Source of the DNA: Sphingobacterium spiritivorum
GTDB lineage: Bacteria; Bacteroidota; Bacteroidia; Sphingobacteriales; Sphingobacteriaceae
NCBI RefSeq assembly: GCF_016725325.1
Contig: NZ_CP068083.1
Location: 2,604,001-2,668,000 of the forward strand
DNA length: 64,000 nt
Direction of reading: 5' to 3'
Positions 51,107-60,113 of this stretch are shown piece by piece (the first letter of the stretch is position 1; each line of letters begins with the position of its first letter). A model generated the notes under the pieces. That model did not search any database. It worked only from the letters and a program-made list of their open reading frames with translations, and had not been told where the DNA came from. The position numbers were made by a program, and so were the translations under genes.

Positions 51107-52474
51107 ATGTTGGGTAGGTTAAAATCGTATAAGCCGTACTATTTGAGTACATTTTTATTAGCCGGTCCGGTAGTTGTTTCCCAATTGGGGCATACGCTGG
51201 TACAGACGGCAGACACTGTTATTGTAGGGCATTTTGCCGGCAAGATACCTTTGGCTGCTGTTTCCCTTGTACACAGTGTATTTATGGTTGTATTGGTAAT
51301 TGGTCTGGGGATTGCATATGGATTGACTCCTTTGATTGCACAGGAAAACGGACGGTCTAACAAGCAGGAATGTGCCAGACTGTTGTCTAACAGTTTCTGG
51401 CTCAATGCACTTTCCGGAGCATTATTGTTTTGCTTTGTTTATTTCGGATCGATGTATGCTGTAGAACATCTGGATCAGGATCCCCGTGTAGTAAAGGAAG
51501 CAAAGCCTTACTTATTTTTATTGAGTTTATCCATCTTCCCGCTGATGATCTTCAATACCTTTAAACAATTTGCAGAAGGACTTGGATTTACAAAGCAAGC
51601 TATGAATATTACCATCTGGGGAAATGTTTTTAATATCCTTCTGGCTATTATTCTGGTGAAAGGAATGTTTGGTTTCAAACCTATGGGAATCAAAGGTGTA
51701 GGTATTGCTACGTTAATAGACCGTATCCTCATGATGATTGTAATGGCCGTTTATGTATTGAAATCTTCTATTTTCAGGGAGTATATCAAGCATTTCAAGC
51801 TTACTTATCTGGATAAAGGTAAACTCTGGAACATCCTTAAGATCGGAGCTCCTGTAGCAATGCAATATGTATTTGAGATTGGAGCTTTTGCAGGAGCAGC
51901 TTTAATTGCCGGCAAGATCAGTGCGGATGCACAGGCTTCACATCAGGTAGCGATCACGCTGGCTGCGATGACATATATGATGGCAAGTGGTATTGCTTCT
52001 GCAGCGACAATCAAGACGGGTAATAGCTTTGGAAATAAGAATTACTTCAGATTACAGCGTTTTGCAGTATCGTCCTATCACCTGGTATTGATCTTTATGT
52101 CTGTGGCTGCGATTATATTTGCTGTTTTCAATAAATATCTTCCGTATCTTATTACAGATGATGTTACAGTGGTAGCTATTGCCTCCCAGTTAATTATTAT
52201 TGCCGGATTATTTCAGCTGTTTGACGGTACACAAGTGGTGGGTTTGGGTGTTCTGAGAGGGATGGGTGACGTGAATGTTCCGACCTTTATTACGTTTATA
52301 GCGTATTGGGTTGTCGGATTACCTGTCGGATATGTATTAGGAGTGGTATTGGATTGGGGAGTGAAAGGGGTTTGGTATGGATTGACATTAGGTTTACTGA
52401 CATCCTCGCTACTCTTATATGCCCGTTACAGAGCCGTAATAGGCAGGCATATGTCAACGTATATGGTGAGGTAA
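51107..52474 (+). CDS. MATE-family multidrug/toxin efflux transporter
   Basis: A 455-residue inner-membrane exporter of the NorM-like MATE family with about 12 hydrophobic segments. Family marks include FLLAGPVVVSQLGHTLVQTADTVIVGHFAG near residues 12-40, FEIGAFAGAALIAGKISADAQASHQVA near 258-285 and QVVGLGVLRGMGDVN near 380. It exchanges Na+ or H+ for cationic compounds; the substrate is not predictable. The start is set by the promoter at 51082-51089. It ends in a bidirectional terminator facing the E2 gene. Confidence 0.93.
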   Translation: MLGRLKSYKPYYLSTFLLAGPVVVSQLGHTLVQTADTVIVGHFAGKIPLAAVSLVHSVFMVVLVIGLGIAYGLTPLIAQENGRSNKQECARLLSNSFWLNALSGALLFCFVYFGSMYAVEHLDQDPRVVKEAKPYLFLLSLSIFPLMIFNTFKQFAEGLGFTKQAMNITIWGNVFNILLAIILVKGMFGFKPMGIKGVGIATLIDRILMMIVMAVYVLKSSIFREYIKHFKLTYLDKGKLWNILKIGAPVAMQYVFEIGAFAGAALIAGKISADAQASHQVAITLAAMTYMMASGIASAATIKTGNSFGNKNYFRLQRFAVSSYHLVLIFMSVAAIIFAVFNKYLPYLITDDVTVVAIASQLIIIAGLFQLFDGTQVVGLGVLRGMGDVNVPTFITFIAYWVVGLPVGYVLGVVLDWGVKGVWYGLTLGLLTSSLLLYARYRAVIGRHMSTYMVR

Positions 52475-52496
52475 GATATATCCCGATCGGATAATT

Positions 52497-52535
52497 AAAA
52501 AGGCTTCTTTTCGTATGGAAAAGAAGCCTTTTAGT
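52497..52535. terminator. Bidirectional terminator between MATE and E2 genes
   Basis: Perfect 15-bp stem aaaaggcttcttttc / gaaaagaagcctttt with loop gtatg, flanked by A and T runs. It serves both convergent genes. Confidence 0.9.
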
Positions 52536-52555
52536 TTTGCTTATATTACCGTGGA

Positions 52556-53938
52556 TCAGATTACACGGTTAGTATCCCATTGTTCTAAATAATCTGCAAC
52601 ACGCTTCAGGAATGTACCGCCCAGAGCGCCGTCTATGACCCGATGATCATAGGACATAGATAAATACATGATATGTCTTATCCCGATCATATCTCCAAAC
52701 TCAGTCTCAATTACAGCGGGTTTTTTCGTAATGGTACCTACTGCCAGAATAGCGGCCTGCGGCTGATTGATAATAGGTGTACCCATTATATTGCCAAATG
52801 CACCAATATTTGTAAATGTAAACGTTCCACCCTGCGTATCATCCGGTTTAAGCTTATTTGCACGTGATCTGACAGCCAGGTCATTGACACTTTTGCTTAG
52901 ACCAACCAGGCTAAGCTGATCTGCATTTTTGATCACAGGTACAATCAGATTTCCGGTAGGAAGGGCTGCCGCCATTCCGATATTGATATTCTTTCTTTTG
53001 ATAATATTTGTTCCGTCTATAGAAACATTGACCATCGGAAAGTCTTTAAGAGCTTTGCTTATGGCTTCTATAAACAAGGGTGTAAATGTGATATTTTCAC
53101 CTTCACGTTTTTTATAACTGTCTTTAATTTTGTTGCGCCAGTTAACCATATTTGTCACGTCTGCTTCTACAAAGGAACATACATGCGGAGAGGTCTGAAC
53201 GCTTTTGACCATGTGGTCAGCAATCAGTTTACGCATACGATCCATCTCTATAATCTCATCTCCGGCAGCTGTTACACCAATTGCTTTTGTAGCCGACTGA
53301 CCTGGTGCAGGAGCAGCTTGTACTGGGGTACTGACCGGAGCAGGATTTGCATTTGTCTGGCCCGTCTGTTTACGTTGCTGCAGGTAATTTAGGACATCCT
53401 GTTTGGTGACACGGCCATCACTGGCTGTTCCGGGGATACTGTCCAGCTCCTGTTGGGAAAGACCTTCTTCCTGTGCAATATTGCGAACCAAAGGAGAATA
53501 AAATCTTATGCTGTTATGAATAGGTTCTTTGTGTGCTGCTGGTGAGGCTGGTAGTTGGTCTACTCCCGGGATTTCCAAATCAGGGAGTTGTATTTCTTGT
53601 GCAATAATTTCCTCATCCTTTACAGGAGTCGGATTGATCATATTGGCTTCTACTTCATTTACTTCAGTTGAAGCAACAGTTGTTTCTTCTCCTTCACCTT
53701 CTATTTCAATGATAGCAATGATCTGACCAACCTGAGCGATCTCTCCGTCACTGATTTTTTTCTCTTTTAAAATTCCCGAAACCGGGGACGGAACATCGGA
53801 GTCTACTTTATCAGTAGCAACTTCTACCACAGCTTCATCCTCACTGATCCTGTCTCCTGGTTCTTTCAGCCACTTGGTTACTGTAGCTTCAGAGACACTT
53901 TCTCCCATCTTGGGAAGTGTTAAATTATATAATGCCAT
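52556..53938 (-). CDS. 2-oxoacid dehydrogenase E2 (dihydrolipoamide acyltransferase)
   Basis: A 460-residue E2 component. A single lipoyl domain (1-80) carries the lipoylated Lys44 in TDKVDSDVP. A Pro/Glu-rich linker follows, then the peripheral subunit-binding domain (about 145-190, YSPLVRNIAQEEGLSQQELDSIPG) and the catalytic domain (about 230-460) with the active-site His432 and Asp436 in DHRVIDGALGG. A single lipoyl domain and sequence style suggest a branched-chain or 2-oxoglutarate type. E1 and E3 genes are not adjacent, so the substrate is not settled. It follows cinA on the same strand with a 96-nt gap. Confidence 0.92.
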   Translation of the reverse strand: MALYNLTLPKMGESVSEATVTKWLKEPGDRISEDEAVVEVATDKVDSDVPSPVSGILKEKKISDGEIAQVGQIIAIIEIEGEGEETTVASTEVNEVEANMINPTPVKDEEIIAQEIQLPDLEIPGVDQLPASPAAHKEPIHNSIRFYSPLVRNIAQEEGLSQQELDSIPGTASDGRVTKQDVLNYLQQRKQTGQTNANPAPVSTPVQAAPAPGQSATKAIGVTAAGDEIIEMDRMRKLIADHMVKSVQTSPHVCSFVEADVTNMVNWRNKIKDSYKKREGENITFTPLFIEAISKALKDFPMVNVSIDGTNIIKRKNINIGMAAALPTGNLIVPVIKNADQLSLVGLSKSVNDLAVRSRANKLKPDDTQGGTFTFTNIGAFGNIMGTPIINQPQAAILAVGTITKKPAVIETEFGDMIGIRHIMYLSMSYDHRVIDGALGGTFLKRVADYLEQWDTNRVI

Positions 53939-54034
53939 GCGTCTTTATCGTTGTCAAAATACTAAGTTAATTATAAATTGTAATAGATTGATCAAACAAA
54001 ATTTAATTTTTTAATAAAGCTGTTTTTTAATATT

Positions 54035-55294
54035 TTATTTTACCGTGAAGTTGTTTTCCGTATGAAACAAATTCCATAGCATATTGTAGGCATAAGCAGT
54101 TGCCAATTCTATATTTACCTGTCTGTTTGGTGTAAACTGGCATTTTTTTGTAATAACTTTTTCCTTCCCGGCAATAGCAATCCAGACTGTTCCGACAGGT
54201 TTTTCGGGAGTTCCACCATCCGGTCCGGCTATCCCGCTTGTCGCAATTGCATAATCGGTATCAAAATTCTTTTTACTGCCATTAGCCATTTCAATCACAG
54301 TTTGTTCGCTGACAGCTCCGAAGGATGATAATGTTGCTTCAGTTACTCCTAAAAGCTGCATTTTCAATTTATTGGAGTAGGGGATAGTGCCACCCGTAAA
54401 GATCTGACTGCAACCCGGAACAGCAGTTAGTTGTGCCGCTAAAAATCCTCCTGTACAGCTTTCTGCTGTAGATAAAGTAAGATTACGTTTTGCAAATTCT
54501 TTAATGATGACTTCTTCGATAGTGAGATCTTCTGTTGAGATTACATGTGGCAGTACACGATCTACTATACGGTTTGCGAATTCTTCAGTCTCTTGTCGGA
54601 GTGCCGATGCATCCTGACCTATTGCTGTTAATCGCATGCGTACGGAACCGTACTTAGGCAGGTAAGCCAGCTTGATGTAATCGGGCAGTGCGTCTTCGAT
54701 ATCCGCAATATTGTTGGCCAGGAAAGACTCTCCGATTCCTGCAGTAATAATATTCTGAGTCCAGATGGACTGACCAATATCCAGTGTGGATAATATCGGC
54801 AGAATCCTGTTTGTAACGATAAACTTCATTTCAAAAGGGACTCCGGGCATAAAGAAGTAGTACTTATTGTCTTGTCTGACGAACATGCCTGGAGCAGTTC
54901 CTACATCGTTAAACAGTACCTCTGAATTAGCTAAAATATCTGCCTGCTGCAGATTAATTTCCAATATTTCTAATCCTCTCTGCTTGAAAAAGTCTTCTAC
55001 GTGAGCCAGTACTTTTTCATCACGGATAAGGTGTGTCCCGAAATAATCTGCTGCTGTTATCTTCGTGATATCATCTTTGGTGGGACCGAGTCCCCCTGTG
55101 ACAATAATAATATCCGCTCTTCCGGCTGCTTCCTGTAAAGTTTGTCGGATAGCTTCTTTACTGTCAGAAATAGATGTAATCTGCCCGATGGAGATATTGA
55201 TATTTTTGAGCTGCTTGGCGATCCAGGCAGAATTGGTGTCTATGATCTGACCAATCAGAATTTCATCTCCGATAGTTATAATTTCTGCTGTCAT
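54035..55294 (-). CDS. cinA: CinA-family competence/damage-inducible protein
   Basis: A 419-residue two-domain protein. The N-terminal molybdopterin-binding-like domain (about 1-170) has EIITIGDEILIGQIIDTNSAWIA and VTGGLGPTKDDITK. The C-terminal CinA amidohydrolase domain (about 255-410) has STAESCTGGFLAAQLTAVPGCSQIFTGGTIPYSNK and ATSGIAGPDGGTPEKPVGTVW, matching nicotinamide-nucleotide amidase/ADP-ribose pyrophosphatase CinA. It lies 38 nt downstream of the LptD-like gene and may share its transcript. Confidence 0.95.
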   Translation of the reverse strand: MTAEIITIGDEILIGQIIDTNSAWIAKQLKNINISIGQITSISDSKEAIRQTLQEAAGRADIIIVTGGLGPTKDDITKITAADYFGTHLIRDEKVLAHVEDFFKQRGLEILEINLQQADILANSEVLFNDVGTAPGMFVRQDNKYYFFMPGVPFEMKFIVTNRILPILSTLDIGQSIWTQNIITAGIGESFLANNIADIEDALPDYIKLAYLPKYGSVRMRLTAIGQDASALRQETEEFANRIVDRVLPHVISTEDLTIEEVIIKEFAKRNLTLSTAESCTGGFLAAQLTAVPGCSQIFTGGTIPYSNKLKMQLLGVTEATLSSFGAVSEQTVIEMANGSKKNFDTDYAIATSGIAGPDGGTPEKPVGTVWIAIAGKEKVITKKCQFTPNRQVNIELATAYAYNMLWNLFHTENNFTVK

Positions 55295-55332
55295 TGATTT
55301 ACATATTAAGTTTCAGCAGTTGCGACATATTG

Positions 55333-57963
55333 TTAATATCCGCTAAAGCTGCTGTTTCGTTTAGATAACTTAAGATCCTGCAATACGGAGGCTTTGGCTC
55401 TGATCGTGATGTTGTAACTTTTGTATTGACCGAATGGGGTCCATCCGACGGACATGTCCCAACAATGCAGATCTCTGTAGATATTGAATTGGGTCATGGA
55501 AACTTGTTTTGCTCTGAAATCATATCCGGAGTTAAACTGTACTTTCCATTTTGGAGTCAGATTAAAGTCCCCGTGTACATTTAGAGTTGCCGTCACCGTA
55601 GACTGTAATCCCGGTTTGCTGTATTGAAAACTAAAGGATCCGGCCAGATTCCATGGAATGTTGAAATCTACAAAGGCATTTGGATTTGAACTGATACGGG
55701 CCAGTGCCTCTGCTTGCTCGGGAGTCATATTCTGTACGGTATTGCGAAGGGAATCTATATTTTGATTTCGGCTCTTGGATGCATTGGGATTGAAACTATA
55801 GTCAAAAGAAAAACCAAAACTGGTCAATCGTGCAAGCTTGCCACTCTGAATAGCATATTTGTTGATCTTAGTTCCGAATTTGTCAATAGAATACGGATCT
55901 AATGAACCGTTGAAATTGATATTGATCTTTTCCCCGAAAAGAGCTGTACGACCGGAGAAACTAATCGGAGTAAGTTTCAGAGAATCTGCTACAAAGTTAT
56001 AATTACCACTAAAGGTCAGACCTTGCAGGATCGGGATTTTCTTGACCCCGTTATTGGAGGTGTCACTTTTGCTGAGGACTTTAGCCTCCAGGTTATTATC
56101 CACGGAGAATCCGATTCCCATTGACCTTCCTGAACCCGGACTTCCGTAGATCCCGTTTTGGAAAATAGAATACCGGGATTGTCTGCCGTTTTCGTCAATG
56201 AAATTTCTGTAAAATCCAAAAGAAGGATCTGAGAAATCGGGTCTGTAATTCAGATTGATAGAGGGAGTAACGACGTGTCTGATGTTCTGTATCTTTCCGA
56301 TTTTAGGATACATACCATATATTTTGGTTGATAGACCTGTAGATATGGAGTAATCGTATGCGCGTTTGAATCCCTGAAGCGTATCGGTGACAGGTTTGTA
56401 TCCCTGGGGCTCATTCTGCAATGATTTACGGATACTTTGCAGATACCAGCGCTCAGTGTAATTGACACTTGTGTTGAATTGAAAATGTTTAAAAGCATTC
56501 AGCGAGAGACTGATCGGAATGGAGTGTTGAAATCCGTTCGAAAATTTATTGAGCGCTTCTTTCGTAAATAACAGGGAGTCTCCGATAGAGATGGAGTTAC
56601 GGCCCTGTAAGCTATACCCTACAGTAATACGTTGATACCATTTCTGCTCTCCGACACGCTCTTTGCTGTCAAATGGATTGAATGAAGCTACGTTCAAACT
56701 GAATGTAGGTAATTCTAAATCTACACGACCGGTTGCCATTTCCTGTCTGTGACTCAGACTGGACGTAAAGTTGACTTTTCCATCAGCAAATACTTTTCCA
56801 TAACTGATGGATGAGGACATATTATTACGTGTCAGATCGTTAAAATTATTGACCAGAGCTCCTGTTCTTTTATAATAGCTGCTGCTACCAAAATTAACGG
56901 ATGCACTGAATGAGGTTCCCGGATTTGCTTCCTGACGCTGGGTATGGTTCCACGTGACATTAAAAACTTTGTCTGAACCGTAATCGTCTGTTCCTTCCAC
57001 ACCGGTCTTAGTCGATGCGAAGCTCAGGTTAAAACCTCCGTTATATTTGTAATTGACCTTATACTGCGTATTGACACGGGCTTCCCAGGATCCTTTGGAG
57101 AAAATTGTTGCCCGTAATTCAGTATCCCAATAATCATTAAAAGCCAGATACCAGCCTATGTCTCTGATCGTAAATCCCCGGGTTGCATCCTCACCAAAGG
57201 AAGGAAACAGAAATCCGGAAGATCTTTTGTTGGGTTTCGGGAAGAAACCGAAAGGAATGGCAACAAATTTGACCGGTATGTTTTCTACAACCAGATAGGT
57301 AGGTCCTGCAATGATTTGATTTTTGGTAACAATCCCCTTTGATATCTGTAGACCGAAATGGGTATGCGGATAAGGCAGATCACAGGTACTGTACAAACCT
57401 TTGTATATGGACATCTCATCGTACATATTTTTACGCACGACTTTGGCCTGTATGTATCCTCCGTCTACTTCGGTCATAATTCCGTAGGTATTACCTTCCT
57501 GCGTTTTATAATTGTAGGTCAGGGAATCTACAGACTTAGGTGTTTCGTTTGGAAACAATACAACTGGCCGGCCTACATATTTTCCGTTATGGTCAATTAC
57601 ACCGCTGGCAAATAGTTCATTGGTGTTACGATCCAGACGGATAAAATCGGCAGATAATTCAAAATCCTGATATTTGACCTTTGCACCTTTGTAGAGATAA
57701 GTTATATTTTTATCTACCTGCGTATACTGACTGTCTACTGCTACGATACTGACTGTAGATTGCAGACCACTTTCATTTTTGACAACTACAGAATCACGTA
57801 TACTGTCCTGTGTTACCACTTTTGCCGTATCGGTAATGCTTTTTGTTGTATCCTGGATCGTAGACTTCGACGCTTTTGAAGGGGTAGTTTCCTGAGCATA
57901 TGCTAAAGAAATACACATTACGAGAAGTAATAAATATGTTAAAAAGTCCGTTAACGCCTTCAA
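55333..57963 (-). CDS. LptD/OstA-like LPS assembly outer-membrane protein
   Basis: An 876-residue outer-membrane protein with a signal peptide ending near residue 23 (SLAYAQ). An OstA-like periplasmic jelly-roll follows (about 80-210: VDKNITYLYKGAKVKYQDFELSADFIRLDRNTNELFASGV), then a large barrel (about 215-876) with GFLFPSFGEDATRGFTIRDIGWYLAFNDYWDT, a motif of Bacteroidota LptD-like proteins. LptD inserts lipopolysaccharide into the outer leaflet. It is divergent from an amidase and MCE gene, a common order in the phylum, with a -7 element TAATTTTG at 58011-58018. Confidence 0.9.
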   Translation of the reverse strand: MKALTDFLTYLLLLVMCISLAYAQETTPSKASKSTIQDTTKSITDTAKVVTQDSIRDSVVVKNESGLQSTVSIVAVDSQYTQVDKNITYLYKGAKVKYQDFELSADFIRLDRNTNELFASGVIDHNGKYVGRPVVLFPNETPKSVDSLTYNYKTQEGNTYGIMTEVDGGYIQAKVVRKNMYDEMSIYKGLYSTCDLPYPHTHFGLQISKGIVTKNQIIAGPTYLVVENIPVKFVAIPFGFFPKPNKRSSGFLFPSFGEDATRGFTIRDIGWYLAFNDYWDTELRATIFSKGSWEARVNTQYKVNYKYNGGFNLSFASTKTGVEGTDDYGSDKVFNVTWNHTQRQEANPGTSFSASVNFGSSSYYKRTGALVNNFNDLTRNNMSSSISYGKVFADGKVNFTSSLSHRQEMATGRVDLELPTFSLNVASFNPFDSKERVGEQKWYQRITVGYSLQGRNSISIGDSLLFTKEALNKFSNGFQHSIPISLSLNAFKHFQFNTSVNYTERWYLQSIRKSLQNEPQGYKPVTDTLQGFKRAYDYSISTGLSTKIYGMYPKIGKIQNIRHVVTPSINLNYRPDFSDPSFGFYRNFIDENGRQSRYSIFQNGIYGSPGSGRSMGIGFSVDNNLEAKVLSKSDTSNNGVKKIPILQGLTFSGNYNFVADSLKLTPISFSGRTALFGEKININFNGSLDPYSIDKFGTKINKYAIQSGKLARLTSFGFSFDYSFNPNASKSRNQNIDSLRNTVQNMTPEQAEALARISSNPNAFVDFNIPWNLAGSFSFQYSKPGLQSTVTATLNVHGDFNLTPKWKVQFNSGYDFRAKQVSMTQFNIYRDLHCWDMSVGWTPFGQYKSYNITIRAKASVLQDLKLSKRNSSFSGY

Positions 57964-58010
57964 AGTGGATAATGAATATTATTTTTGTGATAAAGATAAA
58001 CTCTTGGCGA

Positions 58011-58018
58011 CAAAATTA
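58011..58018 (-). promoter_or_regulatory. -7 element of the LptD-like gene
   Basis: TAATTTTG on the minus strand, exact TAnnTTTG, 48 nt before the ATG. No clear -33 element. Confidence 0.5.
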
Positions 58019-58074
58019 GTCAAAAAAGATGTAGAAAAAACAGGGGTTTTAATGTTAAATAATGCTAAATGAGT

Positions 58075-58082
58075 TAAATTTG
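58075..58082 (+). promoter_or_regulatory. -7 element of the amidase gene
   Basis: TAAATTTG, exact TAnnTTTG, 53 nt before the ATG, facing away from the LptD promoter. Confidence 0.5.
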
Positions 58083-58134
58083 TGTTTAATCACAAATAGC
58101 TAGTCAAATTTCAGTTAAATAAAGAAGATACCAT

Positions 58135-58989
58135 ATGGACATAAAAAAGATTTTTGGGAGAACAAAATTAATCGCACTATCATTACTTATTATTTTTCTT
58201 ATTCTGCCATCCACCAATAAATCTCAAAGTAAATCTCCATACAAAATAAAGACGATTGTCATTGATGCCGGACATGGAGGGCATGATTCAGGAGCGAGAG
58301 GCCGGGAGACACTGGAAAAACATATTGCCTTACAGGTAGCACTGAAACTCGGGAAACTGATTGAATCCGAGTTGCCGGGAGTAAAAGTTCTGTACACACG
58401 TAAGACCGACGAGTTTGTTGAACTTTATAAGCGTATTTATTATGCGAATGATAATCATGCAGATCTTTTTATTTCTATCCATTGTAACTCCGGAGGTATA
58501 AGCAGAGTGACTACCCGTAACCGCAAAGGTAAGCGTGTTACTTCATCTGTGACGAACTCTTCGGCTAAGGGAACGGAAACGCTGGTGTCCGGTTACGGAA
58601 GATTAGGCGAACAGGATGCTGCTCTTCGTGAGAATGCTTCGCTTTTGCTGGAGTCCAATTACAAAGACAACTATCAAGGGTTTGATCCGAAAGATCCCGA
58701 AAGTTACATTGTCTTCTCGTTAATGAAAAACCAATTCCGGGATCAAAGTATTAAGCTTGCTTCTTACATGCAAAATGAATATGTTAAATCCGGACGTACA
58801 AATCGCGGGGTGTGGGAAAAGAGTCTTGCGGTACTGGCCAGAGCGGGTATGCCGGCAGTATTGACAGAGATCGGATTTATAAGTAATCCGGATGAAGAAC
58901 AGTTTATGATGTCAGATTCAGGTCAGAATGAGATAATTAATAACCTGTTGAATGCAATTAAAACCTATAAAAGAAGTGTGGAACGCTAA
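58135..58989 (+). CDS. N-acetylmuramoyl-L-alanine amidase (Amidase_3)
   Basis: A 284-residue zinc amidase that cuts the peptide side chain from peptidoglycan during cell separation. Zinc ligands appear in IVIDAGHGGHDSGARG (His47) with Glu61 nearby, and in LFISIHCNSGG; the catalytic Glu is in VLTEIGFISN. A hydrophobic N-terminal segment (residues 12-26) acts as a signal or anchor. A Lys/Thr/Ser insert (about 120-150) lies between the second and third motifs, where AmiC-type enzymes have an autoinhibitory helix. The MCE gene follows after 69 nt. Confidence 0.92.
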   Translation: MDIKKIFGRTKLIALSLLIIFLILPSTNKSQSKSPYKIKTIVIDAGHGGHDSGARGRETLEKHIALQVALKLGKLIESELPGVKVLYTRKTDEFVELYKRIYYANDNHADLFISIHCNSGGISRVTTRNRKGKRVTSSVTNSSAKGTETLVSGYGRLGEQDAALRENASLLLESNYKDNYQGFDPKDPESYIVFSLMKNQFRDQSIKLASYMQNEYVKSGRTNRGVWEKSLAVLARAGMPAVLTEIGFISNPDEEQFMMSDSGQNEIINNLLNAIKTYKRSVER

Positions 58990-59058
58990 ACAATTAGTAT
59001 CTTCGACTGTTGTAAGAAGTAGTTTTAATTTCTTTTTAGTTTGTAATATAGTACGATT

Positions 59059-60006
59059 TTGAAAATAGCAAATGAGACCAAAGTAGGGGCATTGACAATT
59101 GTTGCCATTGCGTTACTGTTTATTGGATATAGTTTTTTGAAAGGAAATGATGTTTTCAGTAGTGAAAATACATTTTATACGGTGTACGGAAATGTGGATG
59201 GTCTGGCTGTATCAAAACCTGTAATGGTCAATGGTTATCAGATAGGGCGTGTATCTAAAATGACACTAATGCCTGACGGGCAGATCCGAACAGAATTTAA
59301 GATTAAGAAAGAATACGAAATTCCTTCTAATACCGTTGCCCGGATTATGAGTGCAGACCTGTTGGGAAGCAAGATTATTGTATTTAATTTGGGAAATAGT
59401 ACCACTTTAGCTAATGACGGTGACCCGCTGACATCTGATGTGCAACAGAATCTGATGGAAAAGGTAGAACCTTTGCAGAAGAAAGTAGAGAATATCGCCG
59501 CCCGGATGGACTCTGTGCTGGTAGCGGTAAATGCTATTCTGGATAAAGACTTTCAAAAGGACGTGAAGAGAAGTGTACACAGCATCTCTGTAACCATGAA
59601 GAATATAGAGGGGATTACTGGTGAAGTAAATGGATTACTAGGCACTGAAAAGGCGCGTCTGGGAAGAATCATGGCCAATCTGGAGTCGATCACCGTGAAC
59701 TTTAAAAATAACGGTAAGAAACTGGATCATATCATGAATAACCTGGACAATGTATCTGATCAGATGGCCAAAATCGAAATCAAGTCTACTGTAGATAAAG
59801 CGAATAAGGCCATGCAGGATGTACAGGATATAACAAATAAGATAAATAATGGTGACGGTTCGATCAGTCTGCTACTTAATGATGATAAGTTATATAATAA
59901 TCTCAACAGTGCTTCTGAGGAACTGGATAATCTGATTAAGGATGTGAAGAATCATCCTGGAAAGTATATCAGACTTTCGATTTTCGGAAAGAGAGATACA
60001 AAATAA
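59059..60006 (+). CDS. MlaD/MCE-family lipid transport protein, TTG start
   Basis: A 315-residue inner-membrane-anchored MCE protein. The frame begins at TTG (59059); an in-frame stop lies upstream (59044-59046) and no ATG precedes the transmembrane segment, so TTG is the likely start. The N-terminal helix KVGALTIVAIALLFIGYSFLKG is followed by the MCE domain (about 38-120: YTVYGNVDGLAVSKPVMVNGYQIGRVSKMTL ... ADLLGSKIIVFNLG) and a long helical tail (about 140-300) expected to form coiled coils. It probably carries phospholipid between membranes with an MlaE/MlaF pair not in the window. Confidence 0.9.
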   Translation: MKIANETKVGALTIVAIALLFIGYSFLKGNDVFSSENTFYTVYGNVDGLAVSKPVMVNGYQIGRVSKMTLMPDGQIRTEFKIKKEYEIPSNTVARIMSADLLGSKIIVFNLGNSTTLANDGDPLTSDVQQNLMEKVEPLQKKVENIAARMDSVLVAVNAILDKDFQKDVKRSVHSISVTMKNIEGITGEVNGLLGTEKARLGRIMANLESITVNFKNNGKKLDHIMNNLDNVSDQMAKIEIKSTVDKANKAMQDVQDITNKINNGDGSISLLLNDDKLYNNLNSASEELDNLIKDVKNHPGKYIRLSIFGKRDTK

Positions 60007-60069
60007 TTCTGTTGAGGTCTTTCCGTTGAAGGAAAGAAAATGAGATGAATATTTCTGATACAGAAGTAT

Positions 60070-60113
60070 AAAAAAGTAAAAGGTCCCGAAATTTCGGGAC
60101 CTTTTACTTTTTT
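60070..60113. terminator. Bidirectional terminator, 22-bp perfect palindrome
   Basis: Perfect inverted repeat with 22-bp arms and no loop (centre gaaatttc), T-rich outward on both strands. It lies between the convergent MCE and S9 peptidase genes and touches the S9 stop codon. A terminator this perfect is unusually long. Confidence 0.88.
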
